Source: Diogma glabrata (lineage: Eukaryota > Arthropoda > Insecta > Diptera > Cylindrotomidae). From it: a DNA stretch of 64,000 bases. The position numbers and the translations under genes are program-made. Below, one piece after another: positions 22,312 through 34,000 of the stretch. Numbering within the stretch: the stretch's first letter is position 1; the number at the start of each line of letters is the position of its first letter. The notes below the pieces were generated by a model. It did not search any database. It saw only the letters and a program-made list of their open reading frames with translations, and was not told the origin of the DNA. Location: positions 137,088,227 through 137,152,226 of the forward strand of contig OY856186.1 of NCBI GenBank assembly GCA_963693315.1. The letters are read 5' to 3'.

Positions 22312-24743
22312 TTCGATAAAAATATTTAACCAAATTCAACAACTTCTCAACAAACACAAAAACAAACCAATTCAAATACGGAATAAGTGGAGTTAATTCG
22401 CCCGGTAAAATTCGTTCGATGGTAACAAAAAAAATATCAAAACAGCGAATAACGAAAACGACACACCCCAATTGAAAAATAAAAACTGTCAAAAGAACGA
22501 ATGTAAAATCAAAGTTGGTAGAATTTTCACAAAAATACCTAAAATTTTATTTATATATAATATAATTTATATTTATTATTTAATTTCAGATATGCTGAAA
22601 TGTAATGATACATATATATACTCATACTGATATATATATACCCATAACTATTTATTGACGACAACACCCCTAAAAAAAATATTTATTTATTTTAAATTGA
22701 AAAAATAGAAATATTTAAAGATGCTTATTTATTGGGTGTCTTAACTCAAAATATTTGATTATTTTTTTTAAAAAAATAAAGAATATTTATTTATACCTTG
22801 ATGTAATTGTTTATTTAATAAAAAATTATTGATTTACCTAAAATTATTTAATCTAAAAAAATTTATTTTATTTAATAAAAAAATTTATTTATTTAATTTT
22901 CAAAAAATTTGTTTTATTTATTTATTTTTTTATTTATTTAATCCAAAGTCAGATTCGCCTGGAGACAATACAAAAAGTAAGTATGGTTACAATATCCATT
23001 TTATTTAAACTTGAATACTCGCGCTCGCGAGCCCACTCCATCAATGCATGTGAGAACCGACTAGAAAAGCCCCTAACGACCAGATTCTATAGAACAGTTT
23101 TTCCCCAACCTAATAAAACAATCACAACTGTCACGATTAGACCTTGGGCCCATTTCTACTGAACCAGTTGTGCTTGTTTAACCTAAAAATAAATTACCAT
23201 TAAACCTAATGCCAAAGCTGGAGAACGCTCCCGAGCGCCAGACTTCAAGTCTTAAGCTCCATAAAAATATTGTTCTTTTGCAAAGCTAAATGAAAAAAAT
23301 GGTTAAAGTTTGAGTTTGAATGAGGTGAAGCCTCTGATCCTGAAAAAAGTATAATTGGTTCTTCTCTTCATTACACCGAAGAAGCCTCTGAGCAAATAAT
23401 GGTACCTCTGGTTTGCACCTAAGTACAAACAAGCAGCACCACTCCTCGTCCCTGAGAACTTCCTCGCTGAATGAAGAGAAGAAACCAACGTTCTTCGATC
23501 GCATAACCCTTATGGTCATAGGCGACCTAGGAACGACATCATCGTTAAGGAGTGAAGCTCCATGGATGCTTTTTTAGAGCTACCGCTTAGAAAAAATTTT
23601 TATTTAAACCTAATACAAAATTTTGACAACTATCACAATGTACACTAATTTTAATTCCTACTCTAACAGCGTTAATATGAAATTCAAAGAATAGTGTACA
23701 AATAATTCTAACCTACAACCATGACAGAATACAAGAGCAACTACAAGAACTCTAGAATATCTCTCACTCTGAACTTCTTTAGATTTACGGATTAGATATT
23801 AAAGCAAATACCCTCCCTTGTCTACAAGCAATATCAATCATAAGCAGAAAATAAGACAAAAGCTTCCTCGTAAAGTTCTGCTAAGCTTTAGAACTTCATG
23901 TTCCCAGAAAATCAATTATAATTCATTATCCCAAAATACATTCTTTTTATGATGGGTGAGTACGAATAATCAATAACATTTGGATTTTTACCCCCAATAA
24001 AACATTACATCTTGCTCCCTAACTAAATGAGAAAATAAATTCTATTTTGTTTGTATTTGTAATTACAAATTTTTTTCCCTATAGATTACTTTTAATATGG
24101 ATTACTATATCTTATCTTTTATATTTTGTTTTCAATAACTAAATGAAGTTCACTTAATCTATTTGCAAACTGATATTAAATTGAAAAAAACTCAAAATCA
24201 TATCAGGTAGATGTACATATATATAATTAAATATACATATTGAAGAAAAAAATATCAGTGAACTAAAGCTAGATAGCTTCCCGTCTCCATACCATATTAA
24301 ATGTTATCCATAATTAATAACAAAATTTATTCACCATCATTTTACTATGCAAGCACAACCAAAATAAAAATTCAATCGCACCCTATTGATGAAACTCCAT
24401 CAAAAACAAATGAGAAATCTCCTGCTTCTCTTATATTCAAAAACTATTTACACTATATACAAAAATATTTACACGAAATGTACAAAATTATGTACAAAAT
24501 TATTTACAGGAATGTACAAAATATACATTAAATATGTACATTGGCAGTATAAAAAAACGATCCCCAAAAAAAAGTACTGTCCCAAAACGGTTTTTTTTTC
24601 AAATTGACACAAATTAAAAAGATAAGTTTTTTTTCAACTAACTTATCCAACAACCAGACACAGGAGCCACCTGTGGACCACTCCAATCCAACGGGGTTTC
24701 CTCTTCCTGCCGATCGATCGGTGAGATGGAGACCTCCTCGACC
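22312..24743 (-). other. Leader region of the decayed gypsy element
   Basis: About 2.4 kb between gag and the remaining upstream LTR piece. No long coding frame is convincing. It contains AT-rich low-complexity DNA (about 22540-22960) and moderately complex sequence beyond. A primer binding site with TGG next to the LTR cannot be seen, and the LTR end that should adjoin it is missing, so the LTR-leader junction has probably been lost. The leader of the intact gypsy is of similar length (about 2.2 kb). Confidence 0.5.
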
Positions 24744-24825
24744 GATTTAGGACTAAATCTATAATAATATAATAATAATTAAAAGTACATACATAGACTA
24801 GATTGATGAACGATGATATCTTATA
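24744..24825 (-). repeat. Upstream (5') LTR of the decayed gypsy, first piece
   Basis: The sequence from atttaggactaaatctata to gatgatatcttata matches 15733-15815 of the other LTR. It is cut at about 24825 by the satellite/MITE block and resumes at about 26973. Confidence 0.75.
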
Positions 24826-25125
24826 TATTAATACGCTAACTTTGTACTTTGCACAGCCTAAGGCTTTTTTATTCGAATTTTTGCTGATTCCAAATTTTCA
24901 CTGCTAACTGATATTAGTGTAACCTAGATCTGAGAGATTTTTGGGATTTTTTGGATCATAAATAAAAAAGTTATAGACGAATTATAATGTATTTTTGAAT
25001 TCAACTCAAATCAAATCAAATGGAATCGTCCAAATCTTTTCTTTATTTATAGTATTTTATATTTTCTTTTCAGTTTATGCATTGATCTAGGAGAGTATGG
25101 ACGTTATTTTTCTTCGTTGTTTTAT

Positions 25126-26705
25126 CTTATATATTAATACGTTGAATATTTAGTTAGATATATATTGTTTTTGAATGAAAGAGGATAAAAAATTGATAAT
25201 TGATTGTGGTATTTTTTTCAGCGACAATTTTGTAATGTGTGTGTTTGGTATGATAGTTTGAGATCGTAAATTTGATTGTTAGAATTTTTAATATATAGCC
25301 ACACTTTTGTAATGTGTGTGTTTGGTATGATAGTTTGAGATCGTAAATTTGATTGTTAGAATTTTTAATATATATTGTTTGTGAATGAAAGAGAGTAAAA
25401 TATTGATTGTCGTATTTTTTTTTCAGCGACAATTTTGTAATGTGTGTGTTTGGTATGATAGTTTGAGATCGTAAATTTGATTGTTAGAATTTTTAATATA
25501 TAGCGACAATTTTGTAATGTGTGTGTTTTGGTATGATAGTTTGAGATCGTAAATTTGATTGTTAGAATTTTTAAAATATATTGTTTGTGAATGAAAGAGG
25601 ATAAAAAATTGATTATTGATTGTTGAGTTTTTTTTCAGCGACAATTTTCTAATGTGTGTGTTTGGTATGATAGTTTGAGATCGTAAATTTGATTGTTAGA
25701 ATTTTTAATATATATTGTTTGTGAATGAAAGAGAATAAAATATTGATTATTGAATTTTTTTTTCAGCGACAATTTTGTAATGTGTGTGTTTGGTATGATA
25801 GTTTGAGATCGTAAATTTGATTGTTAGAATTTTTAAAATATATTGTTTGTGAATGAAAGAGGATAAAAAATTGATTATTGATTGTTGTGTTTTTTTTTCA
25901 GCGACAATTTTGTAATGTGTGTGTTTGGTATGATAGTTTGAGATCGTAAATTTGATTGTTAGAATTTTAAAAATATATTGTTTGTGAATGAAAGAGAATA
26001 AAATATTGATTATTTAATTTTTTTTTCAGCGACAATTTTGTAATGTGTGTGTTTGGTATGATAGTTTGAGATCGTAAATTTGATTGTTCGAATTTTTAAT
26101 ATATATTGTTTGTGAATGAAAGAGGATAAAAAATTGATTATTGATTGTTGTGTTTTTTTTCAGCGACAATTTTGTAATGTGTGTGTTTGGTATGATAGTT
26201 TGAGATCGTAAATTTGATTGTTAGAATTTTTAATATATATGTTTGTGAATGAAAGAGGATAAAAAATAGATTATTGATTGTTGTGTTTTTTTTCAGCGAC
26301 ATTTTTGTAATGTGTGTGTTTGGTATGATAGTTTGAGATCGTAAATTTGATTGTTAGAATTTTTAATATATATGTTTGTGAATGAAAGAGGATAAAAAAT
26401 TGATTATTGATTGTGGTATTTTTTTTTCAGCGACAATTTTGTAATGTGTGTGTTTGGGATGATAGTTTGAGATCGTAAATTTGATTGCTAGAATTTTTAT
26501 AGCGACAATTTTGTAATGTGTGTGTTTGGTATGATATTTTGAGATCGTAAATTTGATTGTTAGAATTTTTAAAATATATTGTTTGTGAATGAAAGAGAAT
26601 AAAATATTGATTATTGAATTTTTTTTTCAGCGACAATTTTGTAATGTGTGTGTTTGGTATGATAGTTTGAGATCGTAAATTTGATTGTTAGAATTTTTAA
26701 TATAT
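25126..26705. repeat. Tandem satellite array, about 13 units
   Basis: The core tttggtatgatagtttgaga recurs about 13 times at spacings of roughly 125-137 bases, with some shorter spacings near 75. Units contain a T-rich tract before cagcgacaattttgtaatg and the phrase gtgaatgaaagaggataaaa. The minus-strand open frames across the array translate to repeating Ser/Lys/Tyr-rich strings and are not genes. Confidence 0.9.
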
Positions 26706-26972
26706 ACTAGGAGGGCCCGGCGTGCTTCGCTACGCTACGTTTTCAAGTAAGCTTATTTGATCTCTAGCTTATTTGATCGCTAATTTTTCATATATCCGAA
26801 CTGGTCAGCTAGAGTTCTGATTATTTTTCATTCATATATTTAAAAGAAAAATTAAAAATTATATGCTAGCATTTCTCATTATCACTTTTTGAAATCATTG
26901 CTTCTACGTCAACAAAATGTCTACGCAAAAACTTTATTTATAAGCATAGCGAAGCACGACGGGCCCTCCTAG
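26706..26972. mobile_element. MITE with terminal inverted repeats
   Basis: The left end ctaggagggcccggcgtgct and the right end, read on the minus strand, ctaggagggcccgtcgtgct are inverted copies; the match extends for about 27 bases through tcgctacgct / tcgcta. The inner 210 bases are AT-rich and non-coding. AT-rich sequence with tata flanks both sides. The superfamily is not clear to me. Confidence 0.75.
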
Positions 26973-28063
26973 TTATAATAAATTCTTCTTTGATCCGACG
27001 TTAGTCCACCAATTCCCGGCTTGGAATTCCTTTATACCAATGATGGCACCCTTTTGCTTCCCAGATTCCAGCCATACAAAATTAACATAAAAAAAATTCT
27101 CTCCCCCAAAATGACTATTTTTCGGACAGCTCTTTATTGAAATATCGCCTTTGCTTGCTTGTGCGAGTCCAAAATTTAAAATGCATATTCTTCTTTTCAA
27201 AATGTAATTCAATATGAAAATGTTTATTTTCAACATATATCTGATTACATGTCAATAAACAAGATCCAAAATGTGAAACTCGACTTTCTAGTGTATGAGT
27301 ATGATTCACAAAAAAAGACTCACACATGATTTTCCTCATATAAAATTTTTCTTTATTATTATTGTCTATTATGTACTTTAAACAAATTAATTTATGTTAT
27401 ACTAAATTTTTCTTATTTTGAAAACTAAAAAAAATTTCTTTAGTAAAAAGTATAACAATTTTGGTATATTTTGTTGAAAACACCAAACTTAAAATTTTTG
27501 TTTTTTTTTCGTTTATGATTCAATATATTTCTGTTATTTTTGCACTGTAGATGTTATTTTTTTTTATAATGAGAATGAGAAAACATGGAGGAAAAAACTC
27601 ATTGTGTTTGCTTTAATTTTAGCATAAATAAAACCAAAAGTTAACTCACGATAAATTGCTTCGTTTTAATTACCCACATGGAATTTTCCTTTTTTTATTA
27701 TTAGCAAAATTATTGAAATATTTAATTTGTTTTGAAAAATTCACAAACAGAAAAAAAGATATTAATTTTTAACTTTCATGTTTCCGTTTTAAAAGTTAAG
27801 CACGAATTGAAATAATATATCAAAAATGAAGCTTATCTGACATTTTATAAATAATTGTGTACCAAAAAACTCTACCAACTTTGAGAAAACAAAACAACAT
27901 TCTTTCGTTCAATTTGGAGGAGGATGTTTATACCGTATTTCGCCGTTTAACTGTTTTGGTGATAAATTCAAATTTGAAATGTTTAAGTGGTTTTTGTTCA
28001 CGAAATGAATTATGAGTTTTTATTTAGACTAGAAAAGATGAATTATCGGAAATAATAAAATAG
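26973..28063 (-). repeat. Upstream (5') LTR of the decayed gypsy, second piece
   Basis: Nearly identical to 15825-16951 in the other LTR, with scattered substitutions (ttagtccacc against ttaatccacc, gtgcgagtcc against gtgtgagtcc) and a shorter internal repeat. It is interrupted at 28063 by the Penelope-like insertion and resumes at 29574. Confidence 0.8.
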
Positions 28064-28174
28064 AATTAACAAATATAGTGTTAAACTATTTTATTTTTAT
28101 TTTTGTTTTATTAATAAATTTTTTATTAATAATAACAACCGTCGTTTAAGGATATAACTACTGAAATATTAAAT

Positions 28175-28501
28175 TTGGAAACTATTGTTAAAACTATACC
28201 TAACATCCAAACACAAAACGAAATCAGAGTTATGTTTAACAATAAAATTAAGAAGGCCATTAAACAAGAAAATAATATTCACCGTAACATAAAAAACACC
28301 TATATCCAAGATAATATTTCAATCAAAGGCATACGCACAAAATTAAATGATCATAACGCTATCATATGCAAAGCTGACAAAGGAAATACCATTGTTATAC
28401 TGAATTATAATGAATACCATCAAAAAGTTTTAGATTTTATCAATAACAACAACATCACATTAACATCATTAGATTTTATCAATAACAACAACATCACATA
28501 A
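28175..28501 (+). CDS. N-terminal part of a Penelope-like protein
   Basis: The 108-residue frame contains the Penelope signature ICKADKGNTIVILN near residues 67-80, preceded by a basic helical region. It then runs into a short direct duplication (LDFINNNNIT twice) and stops. In complete elements the RT domain would follow; here it has been deleted and the next frame begins at 28517 with C-terminal material. Function as a separate protein is doubtful. Confidence 0.75.
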   Translation: METIVKTIPNIQTQNEIRVMFNNKIKKAIKQENNIHRNIKNTYIQDNISIKGIRTKLNDHNAIICKADKGNTIVILNYNEYHQKVLDFINNNNITLTSLDFINNNNIT

Positions 28502-28516
28502 CATTTATCCATTCCT

Positions 28517-29170
28517 ATGAATTACAATAATTACATTGAAGAAATTAATATATTAAAATATATAGCACAAGTTAAAGGATATAATCCCCGTTTAATTGAT
28601 ACCTTAATCAAAAAACATAAGAATCGTTTAAACAACAAAAATAACAACAATAATGAACCTAAAAAGATCATAAAATACATTTCATCTTCTTATTCCACCT
28701 TCATGCCATTCGCAATAAGCAACTTATTACGAAAACACAATATACATATAAGTTATAAAACAAGGAACAATTTGAAAAATAGATTGGTCAAACGTAATAA
28801 AACACCACTAGAAAATTCAACTGGGATTTATAAACTGTCTGGCAAAACATGCAAAATGTTTTACATAGGCCAGACCGGAAGACCCCTCATTAAAAGATAT
28901 AAGGAACCTTTACCATCTACAAGAAATGATACTGGAACTTCTAATTACGCACGACATCTAAGTGATGAAAATCATGAATTTTCACAATTCGAAAATGATA
29001 TCCAATTATTGCACAAATGTTCCAAAGGAAAACTTATGGATGTATACGAAGAATTTGAAATATACAAAGCATACAAAGGCAATAATGAATCATTATTAAA
29101 TGACAAATTAACAATTAAGGAAAACATACTATACCATACAGCAATACAAAGTTTAAATTCTAATAAATAA
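28517..29170 (+). CDS. C-terminal Penelope-like segment with GIY-YIG endonuclease
   Basis: The 217-residue frame starts in the region that follows the RT in Penelope-like proteins (YIAQVKGYNPRLIDTLIKKH), then has a linker and the GIY-YIG endonuclease: GIYKLSGKTCKMFYIGQTGR at about residues 99-118, followed by RHLSDENHEF and a C-terminal helix. In the family this nuclease makes the target nick. The domain looks complete and open here, although its RT partner is gone. Confidence 0.85.
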   Translation: MNYNNYIEEINILKYIAQVKGYNPRLIDTLIKKHKNRLNNKNNNNNEPKKIIKYISSSYSTFMPFAISNLLRKHNIHISYKTRNNLKNRLVKRNKTPLENSTGIYKLSGKTCKMFYIGQTGRPLIKRYKEPLPSTRNDTGTSNYARHLSDENHEFSQFENDIQLLHKCSKGKLMDVYEEFEIYKAYKGNNESLLNDKLTIKENILYHTAIQSLNSNK

Positions 29171-29573
29171 AATACACAAGTTATTTAGAAAGGAACTTAT
29201 TTTATTTCATGGATTTATTTTTATTTTTACTTTTCGTTATTTTTATTATCATTGTAGCATTGTAATTTATATGTCATTTTATTGATATTGTTTTTGCAAT
29301 TTATTATATTTAACATAAGTCGTTTTCAAATTTTGATAAAATACTGAGGATGATAGTCAAGATATTATCGAAACATGTTTAAATAATTTTCAACAATTAT
29401 TGTACTTCACACGACGGTTGTTATTCTTAATAAAAAATTTATTAATAAAACATAAATAAAAATAAAATAGTTTAACACTATATTTGTTAATTAAATATTG
29501 TGAATGGGTGAATTTATTCACAAATTAAGAGAGATATTTTTAATATCATTCAACATGAATTTTAATAAAATAG

Positions 29574-29636
29574 ATTCTGAAATGTAATGTATGTGTTTTT
29601 AATTATTTATTGAGAAGAATTAGGACAATCGTTACA
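29574..29636 (-). repeat. Upstream (5') LTR of the decayed gypsy, last piece
   Basis: The sequence from attctgaaatgtaatgtatg to caatcgttaca matches the end of the sister LTR (16952-17013). It is followed by cgat, the right copy of the target duplication. Confidence 0.8.
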
Positions 29637-29640
29637 CGAT

Positions 29641-30330
29641 AAGATTGAAATGAGTCTATAATTTGTTGGATCAGTTTTACTACCCTTCTTTGAAACTAGT
29701 TGTACACTGGCCATTTTCCATATTTCAGGAAAAATCCCATTCTTGTATTACAAAAAGAAGATTTTAGTGAGAAGTGGTGCTAATTCCTTAGCAAAAAGTT
29801 TAAAAATAATTGAAGGGATACAATCCGGTCCAAATACTTTATTACTCCTTATTACTATGTGTAAGAGCATTTTCCGAATGACATTTTTACGAAATAACCC
29901 GCATCATTTTATAAGAAGCTCTAGGAATTTGTTTAGGTAAAAAATTGGGTTCTTTTAATGTATAGAATTTATAGAGAAATATTTACTCAGAAGGTTAGTT
30001 TTTTATTTTGGGCTTACAACTGGTACATCTCTTTCAATTAGAGGGGGTAGAGAGGGCTTACAAAAATTACCACGCACAGTCTTAATGGCTTTATAGTTGA
30101 ATCTTAGCAAATTTTGATGCTTTTTTCTGTTAAATAGATTTTTTTTACATTTACTAGTTTCCGGCATAAATTCTGCTTTATTCGGTAATGATTAAGGTCA
30201 TTTTCGGTCAGATTCATCATTTTTGTTCTGCATAAACTTTCGAAAAGCTTTTTTTAATTCTAATTGCTTTTTTACACTTATACGAAAACCATTGTTCAGC
30301 CTTAAGAACTATTAATTAATTTGGAATTAA
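29641..30330 (-). pseudogene. Old non-LTR reverse transcriptase, upstream half
   Basis: Minus-strand translation with several frame changes gives, from 5' to 3', a basic linker between endonuclease and RT (about 30330-30100), then FGPDCIPSIIFKLFAKELAP, NGIFPEIWKMASVQLVSKKG and NYRLISILS ending at the cgat target duplication. These are RT domains 1-2 of a Jockey/CR1-type element. The rest of the RT is at 15100-15574. Confidence 0.75.
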
Positions 30331-31005
30331 TTTGCGCATACACCCGGGAAAAGTTTCAGAAAAATTCAAAACAGCAATGTCAGGATTTAATCAGCAAGAA
30401 AAATTTAATTATTTTGAATTTTTAATGAAACTAAGACTTTATCACTTTAATATTTTATTTTATTTTTCCCAATATATTTTCGATCTCTAGGAGATTTTCT
30501 TCAGGGAAGAAGTTTCTATAAACTAAACAAGATTACCAAAATCTACTTAACAGGTAAATTTTTATATATAACAGAATGTTTAGGTTGTGGGACTTCACTT
30601 CGGTATTATATTTATGTCCAACAAACAAATAAACAAACAACGCTTCCTACCTTTTAAAACTAATTCAATAAAACATATGTTTTCGGAAATTGGTTTTTTG
30701 ATTGAAGAAAAAGAAAGAAAACTTAATCATTCCGGTCTAGACTTTCAAATTAAATAATTTGTTGTGTTCAAATTAGATTCAAAATTAAATTATTGTGCTA
30801 TCATGAATCAAGCATTAAGTGGTTTTTACATATATTGTCTGACCGGCAATTAAAACCAAATATAACGCTGCAGTAGGAGTTTAACTGGTAGCAGAACCGC
30901 TACAATTGGTGACCCTGGCGAACACGTGAGCTGCAGCGGAGTCACAGGCCGATTCAAAATATATTTCAAAGGCTTTGTGCTAGGAAGCTTGGTGCGTTAT
31001 TAAAC
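30331..31005 (+). other. Possible LTR remnant with a primer binding site
   Basis: Non-coding sequence. Around 30890-30915 it reads ctacaattggtgaccctggc, which resembles the LTR end (…CA) plus a tRNA-Trp-like primer site (TGGTGACCC…) used by CsRn1/Kabuki-type gypsy elements. If so, the bases to its left are LTR and those to its right leader. The leader is interrupted at 31005 by the RTE-like insertion and resumes at 34449. No gag follows, so this is a remnant at best. Confidence 0.45.
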
Positions 31006-31029
31006 TCTCTCTCTCTCTCTCTCTGGCGT

Positions 31030-34000
31030 TTACATCCCATGGAGGGATTTTGCCGTCTGTGCAATCAGCTTCCAATCGTCTCGTTCCATGACCAGTTGAC
31101 CCCAGTTTCGACATCCTATATCACGAAGGTCTTGGATGATGTCATCACGCCAGCGTTGTCTAGGTCTTCCTCTTCGACGAACACCAGCTGGTTGTTGTTG
31201 GGACGCTTTTTTAATCATTCTATCTAATGGTGCCCTTTCTACATGACCAAACCATCTAATCCGGTTAGATTTAATGAATCCGATTACATCGCAGCCTCCA
31301 AGAAGCTGTCTGATTTCATGATTCATTCGGATTCTATACTGATTTTCAGCAACTTTACATGGACCATAAATTGTTCGTATGACTTTCCTCTCGAATGTTG
31401 ATAAAATTCTACAATCGGAGGAAGTCAGTGTCCAGCTTTCGCTTCCAAAGGTAAGCACAGGTCGAATTAATGCTTTGTAAAGTGTGAGTTTGCACGACTG
31501 CGAAAGATGTTTAGATCGCAAAAGTTTTGAGTATGCGTAGAAAACTCTGTATGCGGCTGAGACACGAGCTTTAATATCTGCCTGCATGTCATTTGACGAT
31601 GTTATTACAGACCCGAGGTATTTGAAGTTTTCCACACGTTCCACTTCATAGTCGCCAGTATTCAGATTGCCGGGAGGTTTATTCCTGGATGTTGTTAATA
31701 GTTTAGTCTTGCCGGTGTTAATGCATAATCCAAGTCGTTTAGCATTTCTTTCAAGCCGAGAGAGACTATCCTTGATATCGCTTGTTCTACGTCCGAGAAG
31801 CACAATATCATCTGCATAGCCAAGAATTTGACTAGATTTGTTAAATATACAGTTTTGTGTCTCAATGCGGCTTTTTCTTATCGCGTACTCAAGCGCCAAA
31901 TTAAATAGTACGGGTGCGAGTGCATCACCTTGTCGAACACCTGATGTTATATCAAAAGAGTCAGAAACTGACCCTTCGATTACTATTCTACAGTTTGATC
32001 CCGATGTTGTGAGTTTGCACAGAGAAACAAGTTTCTCTGGAATACCAAGGCATATGAGTGCAGACCAGAGGTTGTCGCGGATGATGCTATCATATGCTTG
32101 CTTGAAATCAACGTAGAGCTGGTGAATGCTGATGTTGTACTCCCAACATTTTTCCAGAATCATCCTTAAGGTAAAACATTGATCTGTGGTTGAACGGTTG
32201 GGACGAAAACCACACTGATAGTCGCCGATGATAGATTCGGCAAACGGGATGAGCCGAGCGAGTACGACATTAGCTAGTATTTTATATGCAGTGTTCAACA
32301 GTGCGATTCCACGATAATTTGCACACTTTAGGCGGTCACCTTTTTTATGTAGCGGAACAATGAGAGCTGTTTTCCATTCAGCAGGTAGTTCTTCTTGGTC
32401 CCAGATTGCAAGAATCAGATCATATATACGTGAGACCAGAGCTGCTCCTCCATTCTTAAGTAGTTCTGCAGGGATTCCATCGATACCTGGTGATTTGCCA
32501 TTTTTTAATTTTTTGATGGCAGCTTCCACTTCTTCTATTGTTGGGTAAGGGACAAAAATCTCCTCACTTGACGGAGCAATTGCTCGAATAGGATGAACTT
32601 CGTTCGTCCTATTCAGTAGGTCTTGAAAGTGGGATCGCCATACTTCCAGCACATCACGTTCACTTGTTGTAAGCTCGTTGTTTCCATTTTTGATGGCTGT
32701 AGATCTTGGGTGGAAATCTTTGGTCAGATTCCGCGCATTGGCAAAACACTCTTTCGAATTTCCATTAGCCGCATGTTGGTTGATGTTTTCGATACAGCTC
32801 TTCATGTGTTCGCGTTTCTTTTTCCGTAGGAGTTTTGCTGAGGCTTTTCTGGCGCATAGATAATCAGTTTGGGAGCTTCGGGTATTTCTTGTTAACCATT
32901 TTTCTCGCAGTTTTTGTTTGTGGTCAATGCTTTCGCGGCACTCGTCATCAAACCATTCGTTACGTGATTTCGGTGGTCGTTTTCCGATTGTAGTTTGTGC
33001 TGCGGATATGATGGTTGATTGAAGCGTTTGCCATTCTTCTTGTATGTTTAATGGCATCTCAGATGGGATGTCATGCTCTTCTATGTTTTGCGTTACAATT
33101 TCCTGATATCTATTCAGTGTTTCCAGGTGTTTAAATGCTTCGACATTCCAGCGCACGGTCTTTTTTGCTTGCCTATTAAATGTAGATGATAATTTGCACT
33201 TATACTTAAAGATGACAAGCATATGATCGGTGTCCATATCAGCACCTCTGTATGATCGAACGTCAGTTACACTTGTAGAGTGTCTCTTAGAAATCATGAC
33301 GTGATCGATTTGATTTTCAGTTCTTCCATCATTTGATTTCCACGTTGCTTTGTGGATTCTCTTATGAGGAAAGAAAGTGCTAGATATTACTAGATCATAC
33401 ATCATAGCCAGTTCAGCTGTGCGAAAGCCGTTATTGTTACTAGCATGATGCAAGCTGTTAGGGCCGACATGTGTTTTAAGTTCTGCACTTCTACCAATTT
33501 GCGCATTGAAGTCACCTACCACGATTTTTATATCGTGCCGCGGGATGTTATTGATGACTTCTTCGAGTTCTAGGAAGAACAGGTCTTTAATGTCATCTGC
33601 TTTGTCTTCAGTAGGTGCATGAACATTGATGATCGTTACATTAAATTTTTGCGTGCGGATTCTCATTGTGCATATCCGCATATTAATTGGGCGAAAGTCG
33701 ATAACATGTTGATTCACGCGACGATGTGTGAGAAAGCCAACTCCAAATTCTCCTCCGTTTTCATGACCGCAATAGTAGAGAGTGTATCCTTTGGCTGTTT
33801 CGTGGATTCCACTCCCTGGCCATCTTAGTTCTTGTAACGCCACTATATCCAGTGTATAGCTATTGATTTGGTTTGTAAGTTTCAGTAGATCTCCTGGTCT
33901 TCTAAGGCTTAGCACGTTCCAGGTTCCCATTTTTAAATCGTAGTCCGGGTACAGTTTCCGAGGTCGTTCTAATAGTGAATCCGAGATAATCCGAGGCCTG

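Larger units (their letters stand above)
24826..26972. mobile_element. Satellite-bearing insertion in the LTR, ending in a MITE
   Basis: This 2.15-kb block interrupts the LTR: cttata precedes it and tataataaattcttctttg follows it, and both parts are contiguous apart from a few bases in the undisturbed LTR at 15810-15840. It consists of about 300 bp of unrecognised sequence, a tandem array (25126-26705) and a 0.27-kb MITE. It has no coding capacity. Confidence 0.65.
28064..29573 (+). mobile_element. Internally deleted Penelope-like element with inverted ends
   Basis: This 1510-bp insertion in the LTR is bounded by an 11-base target duplication, taataaaatag, at 28053-28063 and 29563-29573. The undisturbed site is at about 16941-16951 in the sister LTR. 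Inside, 82-bp inverted repeats lie at 28064-28145 and 29411-29492 (aattaacaaatatagtgtta and its complement). The interior encodes an N-terminal Penelope segment and a GIY-YIG C-terminus, but the reverse transcriptase core is missing. Its size and missing RT make it a non-autonomous derivative. Confidence 0.85.
15575..29636 (-). mobile_element. Decayed gypsy-type LTR retrotransposon
   Basis: The element is on the minus strand. Its outer ends are tgtgatcttgg at 15575 and gttaca ending at 29636, so each end has the TG...CA form, and cgat flanks both sides (15571-15574 and 29637-29640). Removing it restores the reading frame of an old non-LTR RT (NYRLISILS directly followed by VVGKIF), which is strong support for these borders. 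It contains two related LTRs (15575-17013 and 24744-29636), gag, pro, RT/RNase H and integrase in broken frames, and two later insertions inside the upstream LTR. No PBS or purine tract is evident. Confidence 0.75.

Noticed and set aside
25154..26636. Several 70-90-residue minus-strand frames
   Set aside because: They are the same satellite unit translated repeatedly, with no recognisable domain.
24826..26972. Helitron ending in CTAG before T
   Set aside because: The right end ctag followed by t superficially fits a Helitron, but the terminal sequence is an inverted copy of the MITE's left end 267 bp away, and no TC start, short terminal hairpin or Rep/Hel gene is seen.
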